Assembly (NCBI RefSeq): GCF_900091845.1
Contig: NZ_FMCI01000250.1
Span: 62,001-126,000 of the forward strand
Length of the DNA: 64,000 bases
Direction: 5' to 3'
Origin: Streptomyces sp. SolWspMP-5a-2
GTDB lineage: Bacteria; Actinomycetota; Actinomycetes; Streptomycetales; Streptomycetaceae
Part shown: positions 26,215-35,358 of the stretch, piece by piece
Position numbering within the stretch: the first letter of the stretch is position 1
How the letters are laid out: each line of letters starts with the position of its first letter
Notes under the pieces: generated by a model
Database searches by the model: none
Told to the model about the DNA's origin: nothing
Seen by the model: the letters and a program-made list of their open reading frames with translations, nothing else
Translations under genes and position numbers: made by a program

Positions 26215-26916
26215 TCAGAAATCGAAGCCGAGCTGGCCCTCGATCTCCGGAGCGCTTCCGTCCGCCCAGCTGCGGGCCTTCTTGAGGTGCCGCCACTGGG
26301 GCAGCGCATCAAGATACGCCCATGACAAGCGGTGGTGCGGGGTGGGACCCCGCTCCTCCAGTGCGGCCTTGTGCACGGGTGACGGATACCCGGCGTTGTC
26401 CGCAAAACCGAAGTCTGCATGGTCGACACCCAGTTCGGCCATCATTTTGTCGCGCTGAACCTTGGCGATCACCGAGGCCGCCGCGACGGCCACGCACGAC
26501 TGGTCACCCTTGATGACCGTGCGGACCTTCCAGGGCGATCCGAGGTAGTCGTGCTTCCCGTCGAGGATGACCGCGTCCGGACGAACCGGCAAGGACTCCA
26601 GGGCACGCACGGCCGCCAGACGCAGCGCCGCCGTCATGCCCCGCTCGTCGATCTCCTCGGGTGAAGCGTGTCCGAGGGCGAACGACGTGACCCACTCACG
26701 CAGTTGAAGGTTCAGCGCGTCGCGGCGCCGCACGGTCAGCAGCTTGGAGTCGGTGAGGCCTTCGGGGGGTCGACGCAGTCCGGTGACCGCCGCGCAGACG
26801 GTGACGGGTCCGGCCCAAGCGCCGCGCCCCACCTCGTCGACACCGGCAATGATCTTCGCCCCGGTCGTGGCGCGCAGTGAGCGCTCGACGGTGTGGGTGG
26901 GTGGTTCGTACGGCAT
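26215..26916 (-). CDS. rnhB: Ribonuclease HII
   Basis: Endonuclease of 233 aa that removes ribonucleotides from RNA-DNA hybrids. The hallmark DEVGRGAWAGPV (D27, E28), the third acidic residue in AVILDGKHDYLG and the region AAASVIAKVQRDKMM with its Asp are all present, so the metal site is complete. The C-terminal PTPHHRLSWAYLDAL is also typical. Length is normal. ATG start within 80 bp of the preceding TetR gene's end on the same strand. Confidence 0.95.
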   Translation of the reverse strand: MPYEPPTHTVERSLRATTGAKIIAGVDEVGRGAWAGPVTVCAAVTGLRRPPEGLTDSKLLTVRRRDALNLQLREWVTSFALGHASPEEIDERGMTAALRLAAVRALESLPVRPDAVILDGKHDYLGSPWKVRTVIKGDQSCVAVAAASVIAKVQRDKMMAELGVDHADFGFADNAGYPSPVHKAALEERGPTPHHRLSWAYLDALPQWRHLKKARSWADGSAPEIEGQLGFDF

Positions 26917-26997
26917 GGCGCACTAAGCCTACGCCGCCGGGACAGCCCCGCGACACCCCACCTCCCCGCGCGCGGCCACCGTCGTCACGAGGCGGGC

Positions 26998-27621
26998 TCA
27001 GCCGACGCCCGGCCGCAGCAAGGGAAGGGCGAAGCGGTCGACCATCTCCTCCAGCTCACGGTCGCTCCATTCGCATCCGTACATTTTCGAGCGGTACATC
27101 AGCATGGCCGGAATGGCGTCGAAGACGTGGTCGTCGGCCGCATCGGAGCGGACCTCACCCCTTGCGATCCCCCGGTTGATCACCTCCCGCAGAAGCCTCA
27201 CCGTAGGTTCCACGATCCCCTCGAAGATGACGCCGTGGAACTGCTCCGCCTCCGCCGGATCGCATTCGTGAATCACTGACCGAACGGCGAAGCCCGGACG
27301 GGAGTACATCGCCTCACGCGCGGCCCGGCAGAGAGCGAGCAGGTCCTCGCGGACACTGCCGAGGTCGGGGGCGTCCTCGAACGACGGCAGTCCGACCCGC
27401 AGCGCGTCGGCGACGAGGGCCTCCTTGGATGGCCAGCGGCGGTAGACAGCGGCTTTGCCGGTCTGGGCGCCGGCGGCGACGCCTTCCATCGTGAGGCCGC
27501 TCCAGCCGACGGTGCTGAGCTGTTCCAGCGCGGCGTCGAGAATCGCGCGTTCGAGCACGGCTCCACGCCTGCGGGAGGAGGCCGCCTGAGCGGGGGCGGC
27601 CGTCCATCGCGGGGTAACCAT
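26998..27621 (-). CDS. TetR-family repressor of the adjacent MFS exporter
   Basis: 207 aa. The N-terminal helix-turn-helix spans about residues 20-65 (ILDAALEQLSTVGWSGLTME, TGKAAVYRRWPSKEALVADA). The C-terminal ligand domain is of the TetR_C_11 type, with FHGVIFEGIVEPTVRLLREV. The ATG at 27621 has GGAGAAA upstream. It is divergent from a DHA2 drug exporter with two palindromic operators between them, the standard layout for a drug-responsive repressor. The ligand is unknown. Confidence 0.92.
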   Translation of the reverse strand: MVTPRWTAAPAQAASSRRRGAVLERAILDAALEQLSTVGWSGLTMEGVAAGAQTGKAAVYRRWPSKEALVADALRVGLPSFEDAPDLGSVREDLLALCRAAREAMYSRPGFAVRSVIHECDPAEAEQFHGVIFEGIVEPTVRLLREVINRGIARGEVRSDAADDHVFDAIPAMLMYRSKMYGCEWSDRELEEMVDRFALPLLRPGVG

Positions 27622-27714
27622 CTGAGTTTCTCCAGCGGACAGAGGAGGGGGAGTTCGGGGAGATCGGAGACGCGGGCGGCGACCGGGGGGATGTGCCGCA
27701 TGACGGCAAGTCAA

Positions 27715-27732
27715 GTGAACGCTTGCGTTCAC
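27715..27732. promoter_or_regulatory. TetR operator 1
   Basis: GTGAACGC-TT-GCGTTCAC: 8-bp perfect arms. It is the exact reverse complement of operator 2, 31 bp away. It lies between the divergent tetR and MFS genes. Confidence 0.85.
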
Positions 27733-27763
27733 TACTGCGGACTCACTACCGTGAAGCGCGCCA

Positions 27764-27781
27764 GTGAACGCAAGCGTTCAC
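27764..27781. promoter_or_regulatory. TetR operator 2
   Basis: GTGAACGC-AA-GCGTTCAC, same arms as operator 1, ending 24 bp before the MFS start codon. Centre-to-centre distance to operator 1 is 49 bp. Confidence 0.85.
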
Positions 27782-27805
27782 TAACTCACCCGTGGGGGAT
27801 CCACA

Positions 27806-29362
27806 GTGACCACCTCTCCTCCGATCCAGGAACAGAAGCCCGGAGCCGCCCGCCGGAGCGGACGCCCCGGCATAGCGCTGGCCGTGATTGCGGCCTGCCA
27901 GTTGATGGTCGTGCTTGACGCGACGATTGTGAACATCGCGCTCCCACACATTCAGGACGCCCTCGACTTCAGCACCACCGACCTCACCTGGGTCGTCAGC
28001 TCCTACACACTCACCTTCGGCGGCCTGCTGCTGCTCGGCGGCCGGGCGGGCGACATCCTGGGCCGCCGCCGGGTCTTCATGACCGGCATCCTGCTGTTCA
28101 CCTTCGCGTCGCTGCTCGGCGGACTCGCCCAGGAACCCTGGCAGTTGCTGGCAGCACGCGTCCTCCAGGGCATGGGAGGCGCCATCGCGTCGCCCACCTC
28201 GCTGGCGCTCATCACCACCACGTTCGCGGAGGGACCGCAGCGCAACCGGGCCTTCGGCGTCTTCGCGGCCGTCTCCGCGGGCGGCGGTGCCATAGGCCTG
28301 CTCGCCGGTGGCATGCTCACCGAGTGGCTCGACTGGCGCTGGGTCCTGTTCGTGAACGTCCCCATCGGCGTCCTGATCGCCGTTCTCGCGCCGCTGTACA
28401 TCAGCGAGTCCGAACGGCACACCGGGCGCTTCGACATCCTGGGCGCCCTGACCTCGACCACAGGCATGGCAGCCCTTGTCTACGGCTTCATCCGCGCCGC
28501 GGACGAGGGCTGGCGGGACGACCTGACCATCGGGTCCTTCGCGGCCGCCCTGGTGCTGCTCGTTGCCTTCGTGCGGATCGAGTCCCGGGCGGCGGATCCG
28601 ATCACCCCGCTGCGGATGTTCGCCGACCGCAACCGCTCGGGCACGTACGTGATCATGCTGAGCCTGGCCGCGGCGATGTTCGGGATGTTCTTCTACATCG
28701 TGCTGTTCGTGCAGAACGTGCTCGGCTACAGCCCGATCCAGGCAGGTCTCGCCTTCCTGCCGGTCACGGTCGTGATCGCACTGGGCGCGGGGCTCTCGCA
28801 GCGGTTCCTGCCGGTGCTCGGACCCAAGCCGTTCATGATCGCCGGTTCGACGCTCGCGATGACCGGACTGGCCTGGCAGGCGCTCATCAGCTCGGACAGC
28901 ACCTATGTGAGCGGGGTGCTCGGCCCGATGCTCGTCTTCGGGTTCGGCATGGGCCTCAACTTCGTGACGCTGACCCTCACCGCGGTCTCGGGCATCGGCC
29001 CGCACGAGGCGGGCGCGGCCTCCGGGCTGCTCAACACCATGCAGCAGGTGGGTGGTTCGCTCGGTCTGTCCATCCTGACGACGGTGTTCGGGACGGCCAG
29101 CAAGAACGAGGTGCAGAAGCAGCTTCCGAAGTTCCTCGCGGACGGTTCCGCTGAGCAGAAGGCCGAGTTCGCCAAGACGCGTCAACTGCCCGCGCCCTGG
29201 GGCCACGACGTGCTCGCCCACGGCATCTCGGCGGCCTTCATCCCCGCGGCGGCGATGGCGGTGCTCGCCCTGGCCACCGCCTGGTTCGTGATCCGGGTCC
29301 GCAAGAGCGACCTGGACGCACTCGCCGGTACGGCCCAGGCGGCGGGGGCGCCGGCGGGCTGA
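27806..29362 (+). CDS. MFS drug exporter, DHA2 (EmrB/QacA) family
   Basis: Cytoplasmic-membrane proton/drug antiporter, 518 aa, with about 14 hydrophobic helices. Family motifs: LDATIVNIALPHIQ in helix 1, GGRAGDILGRRRVF in the loop after helix 2, and LLAARVLQGMGGAIASPTSL in helix 4-5. The GTG start follows GGGGGATCC. It is controlled by the divergent TetR gene. Probable role: efflux of a toxic or antibiotic small molecule; substrate not readable. Confidence 0.93.
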   Translation: MTTSPPIQEQKPGAARRSGRPGIALAVIAACQLMVVLDATIVNIALPHIQDALDFSTTDLTWVVSSYTLTFGGLLLLGGRAGDILGRRRVFMTGILLFTFASLLGGLAQEPWQLLAARVLQGMGGAIASPTSLALITTTFAEGPQRNRAFGVFAAVSAGGGAIGLLAGGMLTEWLDWRWVLFVNVPIGVLIAVLAPLYISESERHTGRFDILGALTSTTGMAALVYGFIRAADEGWRDDLTIGSFAAALVLLVAFVRIESRAADPITPLRMFADRNRSGTYVIMLSLAAAMFGMFFYIVLFVQNVLGYSPIQAGLAFLPVTVVIALGAGLSQRFLPVLGPKPFMIAGSTLAMTGLAWQALISSDSTYVSGVLGPMLVFGFGMGLNFVTLTLTAVSGIGPHEAGAASGLLNTMQQVGGSLGLSILTTVFGTASKNEVQKQLPKFLADGSAEQKAEFAKTRQLPAPWGHDVLAHGISAAFIPAAAMAVLALATAWFVIRVRKSDLDALAGTAQAAGAPAG

Positions 29363-29723
29363 CACACCCGGGGGCACCTCGACGGACCTGGTGGATCTGG
29401 CGGACCTGGCAGATCTGGCGGGCTCACCAGACCCGCCGGACCTACCGGAATCGCCGGACCTACCGGACCCGTCGAAGCCGTCGAAGCCGTCGAAGAACGT
29501 TCCGGGGCGTCCCGACGGCACGCCCGGCGCCGCGGACACCGTGCGCGACAGGCTCAGCAGCGAGGTCGGTACACACGGCGCGCTCGTCACAGACGGCGAC
29601 GGGAACGGCGTCGTCGACACCCTCCGCAGGGCACTCCCCCACAGGGAACTCAGCGCGGCCAGCCCCAACAGCACCGCCGTCAACAGATCGACTCTCATCA
29701 CCACCCCCAAATCTCACCCGTGG

Positions 29724-29762
29724 CATCCGCCGTGCGCCGTCTCGGACTCCACACGGCGGATG
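29724..29762. terminator. 11-bp inverted repeat, possible terminator
   Basis: CATCCGCCGTG and CACGGCGGATG with a 17-nt loop, about 360 bp after the MFS stop. Confidence 0.35.
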
Positions 29763-29907
29763 TCATGACAACGGCTGAGCGGTCACGCAGAGTTCCCGTC
29801 GAGCACGGAGTGTTTCACCGAATGCGTTCACGGGGCCTGGAGTGACAAGGCGGCAGGCTCAGCGTGCGGCGGGAGATACTCCCGCGCCCCGACCCCGGCG
29901 CGCCAGC

Positions 29908-29957
29908 GGCCCGGCCTGGCCCGGCTTGGCCTGGCCCGGCCCGGCCCGGCCCGGCCG
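29908..29957. repeat. 5-bp tandem repeat (GGCCC), ten units
   Basis: Ten consecutive units of GGCCC with C/T variation in a few of them (GGCCT, GGCTT), all pure G/C/T on this strand. Confidence 0.85.
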
Positions 29958-30159
29958 ACTGAGCGTTCCAGCGCCCCGCCCCGCCCCGGAACCGGGCATG
30001 GACACTCCCGAAAACGGCACCAGGTGCGCTGACGAGCCCGACCCAGACCGTGATCCTCCGGCATCGCGGAGGCGCGTCCAGAAGCCCATCCAAGGACTCA
30101 TGCGAGACACCGCAAGGCCGGGCCTCAGCGGGAGCCCGGCCACCGCCCCGCACATCACC

Positions 30160-30819
30160 CTATCCAGTGACCCCGTACGGCTCCGGGTCCCGCCACTGGT
30201 CGAAGGGACGGTCCAGGACGTACTTGCCGTCGTCTCCCAGGACGAGCATCCGCATCTCGGCGTTCCCGGGGTTGGACAGGGACTCGAACTCGTCGACCGT
30301 CCAGTGGAACCAGCGCATGCAGAACAGCCGCATGGCGAGTCCGTGGGTCACCAGCAGCACGTTCGACGGGTGGTCCGGCGCTTCGAAGCTGCGGTAGAGG
30401 CTCTCCAGGAAGCCGCCGACCCGGTCGTAGACGTCGGCCCCGGACTCTCCCTGGGCGAAGCGGTAGAAGAAGTGCCCGTAGGCGTCCCGGTAGGTCTTCT
30501 GAAGGCGCACGTCCTCGCGCTCCTGCCAGTTGCCCCAGTCCTGCTCGCGCAGCCTGGGCTCCTCGCGGACCCGTATGCGGTCGGGGTCGAGGTGGAAGGC
30601 CCGCAGGGTCTGGTGCGTGCGGCGGTACGGCGAGACGTACACGCTGACGCGCTCGCGTCCGAAGACCTCGCGCAGCCGCTTCCCGGTCTCCTCGGCCTGC
30701 TGCCAGCCGCGGTCGGTGAGGGCGAGCGCGTGGTCGGGCTCACGCTCGTACACGGTGTCATCAACATTGCCCGTTGACTCTCCGTGTCGGACAAGAACGA
30801 TGCGCCGTGGTCGTGCCAT
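30160..30819 (-). CDS. Histidine phosphatase family protein (phosphoglycerate mutase-like)
   Basis: 219 aa, cytoplasmic. The N-terminal LVRHGESTGN gives the catalytic His (H12) and RHG motif; the acid residue region REQDWGNWQ and the second His in LLVTHGLAMR complete the phosphate pocket. The enlarged insert (EREDVRLQKTYRDAYGHFFY) fits small-molecule phosphatases or PhoE-type enzymes, not glycolytic mutase. ATG start; no operon partner in close contact. Substrate unknown. Confidence 0.9.
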   Translation of the reverse strand: MARPRRIVLVRHGESTGNVDDTVYEREPDHALALTDRGWQQAEETGKRLREVFGRERVSVYVSPYRRTHQTLRAFHLDPDRIRVREEPRLREQDWGNWQEREDVRLQKTYRDAYGHFFYRFAQGESGADVYDRVGGFLESLYRSFEAPDHPSNVLLVTHGLAMRLFCMRWFHWTVDEFESLSNPGNAEMRMLVLGDDGKYVLDRPFDQWRDPEPYGVTG

Positions 30820-30935
30820 GCCAAAACACTAGATCGTGGGAGGCCGGATCGAAGACTCCTACGGGCTCCGTACGGCGCAGGTCACACATTTCCCGCCCCA
30901 CGGGCCTCACGGGTCACCCGCTCCACAGCCAGGCC

Positions 30936-31541
30936 TCACACCGTCCAGGACGGCTCGAGTTCCACGATGTCGCCGGTCATGGCGGCGACGTCGGCCTCGG
31001 TCTGGGCCCGGAGACCGAGCCGCTCCACCCGCTCGGTGCGGTACTTTCCGTGTTCGGCGGCGGCCTGCCACATGGACAGCACCATGAACTCGTTGCCCGG
31101 CGCCTCCCCGAACAGACCGCGGATCATGCCGGGCGATCCGGCCATGGCCGGATTCCAGACCTTCTCCTGCATCAGGGTGAAGTGCTCCACGCGCTCCTCG
31201 TGGATCCGGCAGAGCGCCACCCGGACCAGATCGGCTTCGGTGAAACGCGGTTCGAAGCCGGTCTTCACGTCGAAGCGGTAGTCGAAGAGCCTGACCTGCG
31301 CGTCTTTGAAGGTGCCCGCCTGTGTGGCCGCCAGCCGGTCGTGGGAACGGGCCATGAAGGAGTCGTAGAAGGCCCGGCTCTCCCAGAACGCGAAGACATG
31401 GGCCACCCCAGGACGCTGTCGGCTCCAGCCCCCGCCCTGCCCCCTGAACCCCGGCTCCCCCAGAAGCCCCGCCCATTTCCGCTGCCCTCGCTCGAAGCCG
31501 CGGCGGTCAACCACGGTGCAGCGCATCCACTTGACCAGCAC
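30936..31541 (-). CDS. DUF4937 (YdbC-like) domain protein
   Basis: 201 aa. It begins LVKWMRCTVVDRRGFERGQR, the usual opening of this family, and contains two ferredoxin-like halves: RPGVAHVFAFWESRAFYDSF, then GNEFMVLSMWQAAAEHGKYR. The duplicated pattern of AHVFAFWES and FMVLSMWQ resembles a dimeric alpha/beta-barrel (antibiotic-biosynthesis-monooxygenase-like) fold. Catalytic function is unknown. The GTG at 31541 matches the family N-terminus; an ATG 15 bp further in is possible. Divergent from the TerD-domain gene. Confidence 0.8.
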   Translation of the reverse strand: MLVKWMRCTVVDRRGFERGQRKWAGLLGEPGFRGQGGGWSRQRPGVAHVFAFWESRAFYDSFMARSHDRLAATQAGTFKDAQVRLFDYRFDVKTGFEPRFTEADLVRVALCRIHEERVEHFTLMQEKVWNPAMAGSPGMIRGLFGEAPGNEFMVLSMWQAAAEHGKYRTERVERLGLRAQTEADVAAMTGDIVELEPSWTV

Positions 31542-31699
31542 CGCGCCATCGTACGGCCCCCGAACGTGGTGCCGGTCACGCTCTGGCGGACAACTGCGCA
31601 GCGCAGGCCCGCAGGTGCGTGGGAAGATGGACAATCGGCCTTGTCCGCAAGGCAGTTCGCGCCGATCGGCACACAGGGGAACGGGGAAGGGGAAGTCTG

Positions 31700-32233
31700 G
31701 TGAACGGCCTCAACAAGGGCCTCGGCAAGGTCGAGGTCGCGGTGAAGTGGGACCCCAGTCCGGCGGGAGAGCCGCCCACCGACCTGGACCTCGTAGCCGC
31801 CACCTATGCGGCGAACGACCCGCAGGGCGATCCGGCCTACCTGGTCTACTTCGACAGCCGCTCCCCCGACGGCACCATCTCCCTCAGCCGGGACAGCAAG
31901 GACGGCAAGGGCTTCGGCTGGGACGAGGTCATGTCGCTCGAACTCGACCGGCTGAGCGACGGCTACGCGCGCGTGCTGGTCGGCGTCGTCATCCAGCAGC
32001 GCGCCGGGGAGCGCACGTTCGTCCGCGTCGCCAACCCCGCCCTGCGCGTCCGCGAGGGCTACGACGTCCTGGCCGAGGACGACTTCGGGCAGGTCCCGCA
32101 GTCGACGGCGGCCACGGTGGCGGAGTTCGTGCGGGACGACTCCGGAGCCTGGACCTTCCGTCAGGGCGTGCAGGGCTTCGAGGACGACCCCGCCGACTTC
32201 GCCCGCGTCATGGGCCGCACCCGCCGGTCCTGA
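31700..32233 (+). CDS. TerD-domain protein
   Basis: 177 aa. The TerD fold is recognisable from TDLDLVAATYAAND, YLVYFDSRSPDGTISLSRDS and WDEVMSLELDRLSDGYARVL; the acidic loops can bind calcium in this family. TerD proteins occur in tellurite-resistance and stress-signalling gene sets, and in streptomycetes as many stand-alone paralogues. No other ter gene is near. GTG 31700 with AAGGGGAAG upstream decides the start. Confidence 0.88.
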   Translation: MNGLNKGLGKVEVAVKWDPSPAGEPPTDLDLVAATYAANDPQGDPAYLVYFDSRSPDGTISLSRDSKDGKGFGWDEVMSLELDRLSDGYARVLVGVVIQQRAGERTFVRVANPALRVREGYDVLAEDDFGQVPQSTAATVAEFVRDDSGAWTFRQGVQGFEDDPADFARVMGRTRRS

Positions 32234-32258
32234 CGCCTCGGGAGCCCGGGAGCGACGA

Positions 32259-32296
32259 CGGGGAGGGTCACCGACGTGTGTCGGTGACCCTCCCCT
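32259..32296. terminator. Bidirectional terminator between the TerD gene and nrdJ
   Basis: A perfect stem of at least 15 bp (32260-32274 with 32281-32295) with a short CGTGTG loop, between converging genes. Confidence 0.88.
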
Positions 32297-32309
32297 CAGT
32301 GCCTGTCCG

Positions 32310-35198
32310 TCAGCTGCAACCGCTCGTCGAGCCGCAGCCCTCGCAGATGTAGCAGGATCCGGCGCGCTGCATCTTGGTGCCGCAGGAGAAGCAGAGCGGG
32401 GCGTCGGCCTGGATGCCGAGCTGCATCTCCACCAGCTCGGCGCTGGTGTGGGCCTGCTGCGGGACGGGCTTGGCCGCCTCGGTGCGCGGGGCGTCCACGG
32501 CCTTCAGGTCGGTCTGCCGGGGCGCCGACTGGGCGAGGCCCTCGACGTCGACGTCCACCTCGCTGGACTCGTAGGAACCCGTCTCCAGGTGGCGCTGGCG
32601 CTCCTCGGCGGAGTGAATGCCGAGGGCGGAGCGCGTCTCGAAGGGCAGGAAGTCCAGCGCCAGGCGGCGGAAGATGTAGTCGACGATCGACTGGGCCATC
32701 CGCACGTCCGGGTCGTCGGTCATACCGGCCGGCTCGAACCGCATGTTGGTGAACTTGGAGACGTACGTCTCCAGCGGGACGCCGTACTGGAGGCCCACGG
32801 AGACGGCGATGGAGAAGGCGTCCATCATGCCCGCGAGGGTGGAACCCTGCTTGGACATCTTCAGGAAGACCTCGCCGAGACCGTCGTCCGGGTAGGAGTT
32901 GGCGGTCATGTAGCCCTCGGCGCCGCCGACCGTGAAGGACGTGGTGATGCCGGGGCGGCCCTTGGGGAGGCGCTTGCGGACCGGGCGGTACTCGATGACC
33001 TTCTCGACGGTCTCGCGGATGGCCGCCTCGGTCTTCTCCGTGACCTCGGTCTTCTCCTTCTCCTTGGTCTTCGCGGAGAGGGGCTGGCCGACCTTGCAGT
33101 TGTCGCGGTAGATGGCGAGCGCCTTGACGCCCATCTTCCAGGCCTCGAAGTAGACCTCTTCGACGTCCTCGACGGTCGCCGTCTCCGGCAGGTTGACCGT
33201 CTTGGAGAGCGCGCCGGAGATCCACGGCTGGATCGCGGCCATCATCCGGACGTGGCCCATCGCGGAGATGGAGCGCTCGCCCATCGCGCAGTCGAACACC
33301 TCGTAGTGCTCGGGCTTGAGGCTGGGGGCGTCGACGACGTTGCCGTGGTCGGCGATGTGGGCGACGATCGCCTCGATCTGCTCCTCCTGGTAGCCCAGGC
33401 GGCGCAGGGCCTGCGGGACGGTGCCGTTCACGATCTGCATCGAGCCGCCGCCGACCAGCTTCTTGAACTTGACCAGGGCGAGGTCGGGCTCCAGGCCGGT
33501 GGTGTCGCAGGACATCGCGAGACCGATGGTGCCGGTCGGGGCGATGACGGACGCCTGGGCGTTACGGAAACCGTTCTTCTCACCGAGGTGCAGCACGTCC
33601 TGCCAGGCCTCGGTCGCGGCGGCCCAGATCGGCGTGTCCAGGTCGTCCACGCGGACGGCCTCGCCGTTGGCGTCGGAGTGCTGCTTCATGACGCGCAGGT
33701 GCGGCTGGGCGTTGCGCGCGTAGCCGTCGTACGGGCCGACGACCGCGGCGAGTTCGGCGGAGCGCTTGTACGACCGTCCGGTCATCAGGGAGGTGATCGC
33801 GCCGGCGAGGGCGCGGCCGCCGTCCGAGTCGTAGGCGTGGCCGGTCGCCATCAGCAGGGCGCCGAGGTTGGCGTAGCCGATGCCGAGCTGGCGGAAGGCG
33901 CGAGTGTTCTCGCCGATCTTCTGGGTGGGGAAGTCGGCGAAGCAGATGGAGATGTCCATCGCCGTGATGACCAGCTCGACGACGCTGGCGAAGCGCTCTG
34001 CGTCGAAGGACTGGTTGCCCTCGCCGTCGTCGTCCAGGAACTTCATCAGGTTCAGGGAGGCGAGGTTGCAGGACGTGTTGTCCAGGTGCATGTACTCGCT
34101 GCACGGGTTCGAGCCGTTGATCCGGCCGGACTCCGGGCAGGTGTGCCAGCGGTTGATCGTGTCGTCGTACTGGATGCCGGGGTCGGCACAGGCCCAGGCG
34201 GCTTCCGCCATCTTGCGGAAGAGGGACTTGGCGTCGACCTCCTCGATGACCTCGCCGGTCATCCGGGCCCGCAGGCCGAACGAGGCGCCCTGCTCGACGG
34301 CCCTCATGAAGTCGTCGTTGACGCGGACCGAGTTGTTGGCGTTCTGGTACTGGACGGACGTGATGTCGTCGCCGCCCAGGTCCATGTCGAAGCCCGCGTC
34401 GCGCAGGGCGCGGATCTTCTCCTCCTCCTTGACCTTGGTCTGGATGAAGTCCTCGATGTCGGGGTGGTCGACGTCCAGGATGACCATCTTGGCGGCGCGG
34501 CGGGTGGCGCCACCCGACTTGATCGTCCCGGCGGAGGCGTCGGCGCCGCGCATGAAGGAGACGGGACCCGAGGCGTTGCCGCCGGAGGAGAGGAGTTCCT
34601 TGGAGGAACGGATGCGCGAGAGGTTCAGGCCGGCCCCGGAGCCGCCCTTGAAGATCATGCCCTCTTCCTTGTACCAGTCGAGGATCGACTCCATGGAGTC
34701 GTCGACGGACAGGATGAAGCAGGCGGAGACCTGCTGGGGCTGCGGGGTGCCCACGTTGAACCAGACGGGGCTGTTGAAGCTGAAGACCTGGTGCAGGAGG
34801 GCGTACGCCAGCTCGTGCTCGAAGATCTCGGCGTCGGCGGGCGAGGCGAAGTACTTGTGGTCCTCACCGGCCTTCCGGTACGTCTTCACGATGCGGTCGA
34901 TCAGCTGCTTGAGGCTGACCTCGCGCTGCGGGGTGCCGACCGCCCCGCGGAAGTACTTGCTGGTGACGATGTTGACCGCGTTCACCGACCAGAAGTCGGG
35001 GAACTCGACGCCGCGCTGCTCGAAGTTGACCGAGCCGTCGCGCCAGTTGGTCATGACGACATCCCGGCTGTCCCACGTCACCTCGTCGTACGGGTGCACG
35101 CCCGGGGTGGTGTGGATGCGGTCGATGCGCAGGCCCTTGGCCGTCTTGGTGCCCTTGGCTCGGGAACCTCGTGCCGGACCGCTCGCCGTCTCTGTCAT
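32310..35198 (-). CDS. nrdJ: Vitamin B12-dependent ribonucleotide reductase (class II)
   Basis: Reduces ribonucleotides to deoxyribonucleotides with adenosylcobalamin; 962 aa, the large class II form. Recognisable are FNSPVWFNVGTPQPQQVSAC in the substrate region, the active-site loop SNPCSEYMHLDNTSCN with catalytic Asn/Cys/Glu, PTGTIGLAMSCDTTG, and a C-terminal zinc-type tail with CFSCGTKMQRAGSCYICEGC. The ATG at 35198 follows GGGAGGCG. It is the second gene of the nrdR-nrdJ operon, 160 bp after nrdR. In streptomycetes this enzyme works in vegetative growth alongside the aerobic class Ia NrdAB. Confidence 0.96.
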   Translation of the reverse strand: MTETASGPARGSRAKGTKTAKGLRIDRIHTTPGVHPYDEVTWDSRDVVMTNWRDGSVNFEQRGVEFPDFWSVNAVNIVTSKYFRGAVGTPQREVSLKQLIDRIVKTYRKAGEDHKYFASPADAEIFEHELAYALLHQVFSFNSPVWFNVGTPQPQQVSACFILSVDDSMESILDWYKEEGMIFKGGSGAGLNLSRIRSSKELLSSGGNASGPVSFMRGADASAGTIKSGGATRRAAKMVILDVDHPDIEDFIQTKVKEEEKIRALRDAGFDMDLGGDDITSVQYQNANNSVRVNDDFMRAVEQGASFGLRARMTGEVIEEVDAKSLFRKMAEAAWACADPGIQYDDTINRWHTCPESGRINGSNPCSEYMHLDNTSCNLASLNLMKFLDDDGEGNQSFDAERFASVVELVITAMDISICFADFPTQKIGENTRAFRQLGIGYANLGALLMATGHAYDSDGGRALAGAITSLMTGRSYKRSAELAAVVGPYDGYARNAQPHLRVMKQHSDANGEAVRVDDLDTPIWAAATEAWQDVLHLGEKNGFRNAQASVIAPTGTIGLAMSCDTTGLEPDLALVKFKKLVGGGSMQIVNGTVPQALRRLGYQEEQIEAIVAHIADHGNVVDAPSLKPEHYEVFDCAMGERSISAMGHVRMMAAIQPWISGALSKTVNLPETATVEDVEEVYFEAWKMGVKALAIYRDNCKVGQPLSAKTKEKEKTEVTEKTEAAIRETVEKVIEYRPVRKRLPKGRPGITTSFTVGGAEGYMTANSYPDDGLGEVFLKMSKQGSTLAGMMDAFSIAVSVGLQYGVPLETYVSKFTNMRFEPAGMTDDPDVRMAQSIVDYIFRRLALDFLPFETRSALGIHSAEERQRHLETGSYESSEVDVDVEGLAQSAPRQTDLKAVDAPRTEAAKPVPQQAHTSAELVEMQLGIQADAPLCFSCGTKMQRAGSCYICEGCGSTSGCS

Positions 35199-35358
35199 GC
35201 CGCCTCCCTGTACGGGCTGAAACGCCCCGAAGTGCCGCGTTGTTCCCGTGGCACGGTGTGCTGTCTGATGTCGCGGGACACGCCTTTGGCGGCCCGCGGC
35301 AAGTCGTGGTTCGCCGCGCGACAGAATCAGGGCATCCGCCCTGTTTTTGGTCCGTCGA

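Larger units (their letters stand above)
29363..30159. other. Long gene-free region with repeats and dyads
   Basis: About 800 bp. The first 130 bp hold degenerate 9-15-bp repeats based on GGACCTGGCGGATCT and GTCGAAGCC. An 11-bp inverted repeat (CATCCGCCGTG 29724-29734, CACGGCGGATG 29752-29762) and a 5-bp repeat (29908-29957) follow. On the minus strand, ATG 29698 (GGGGGTGG upstream) opens a frame whose first 20 residues resemble a signal peptide (MRVDLLTAVLLGLAALSSLW), but it runs on antisense to the MFS gene without a stop, so I do not call it a gene. Confidence 0.5.

Noticed and set aside
27746..29710. A 654-codon minus-strand frame beginning with a signal-peptide-like sequence
   Set aside because: Most of it is antisense to the MFS exporter. 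Only the first 20 residues look biological; kept as a finding, not called as a gene.
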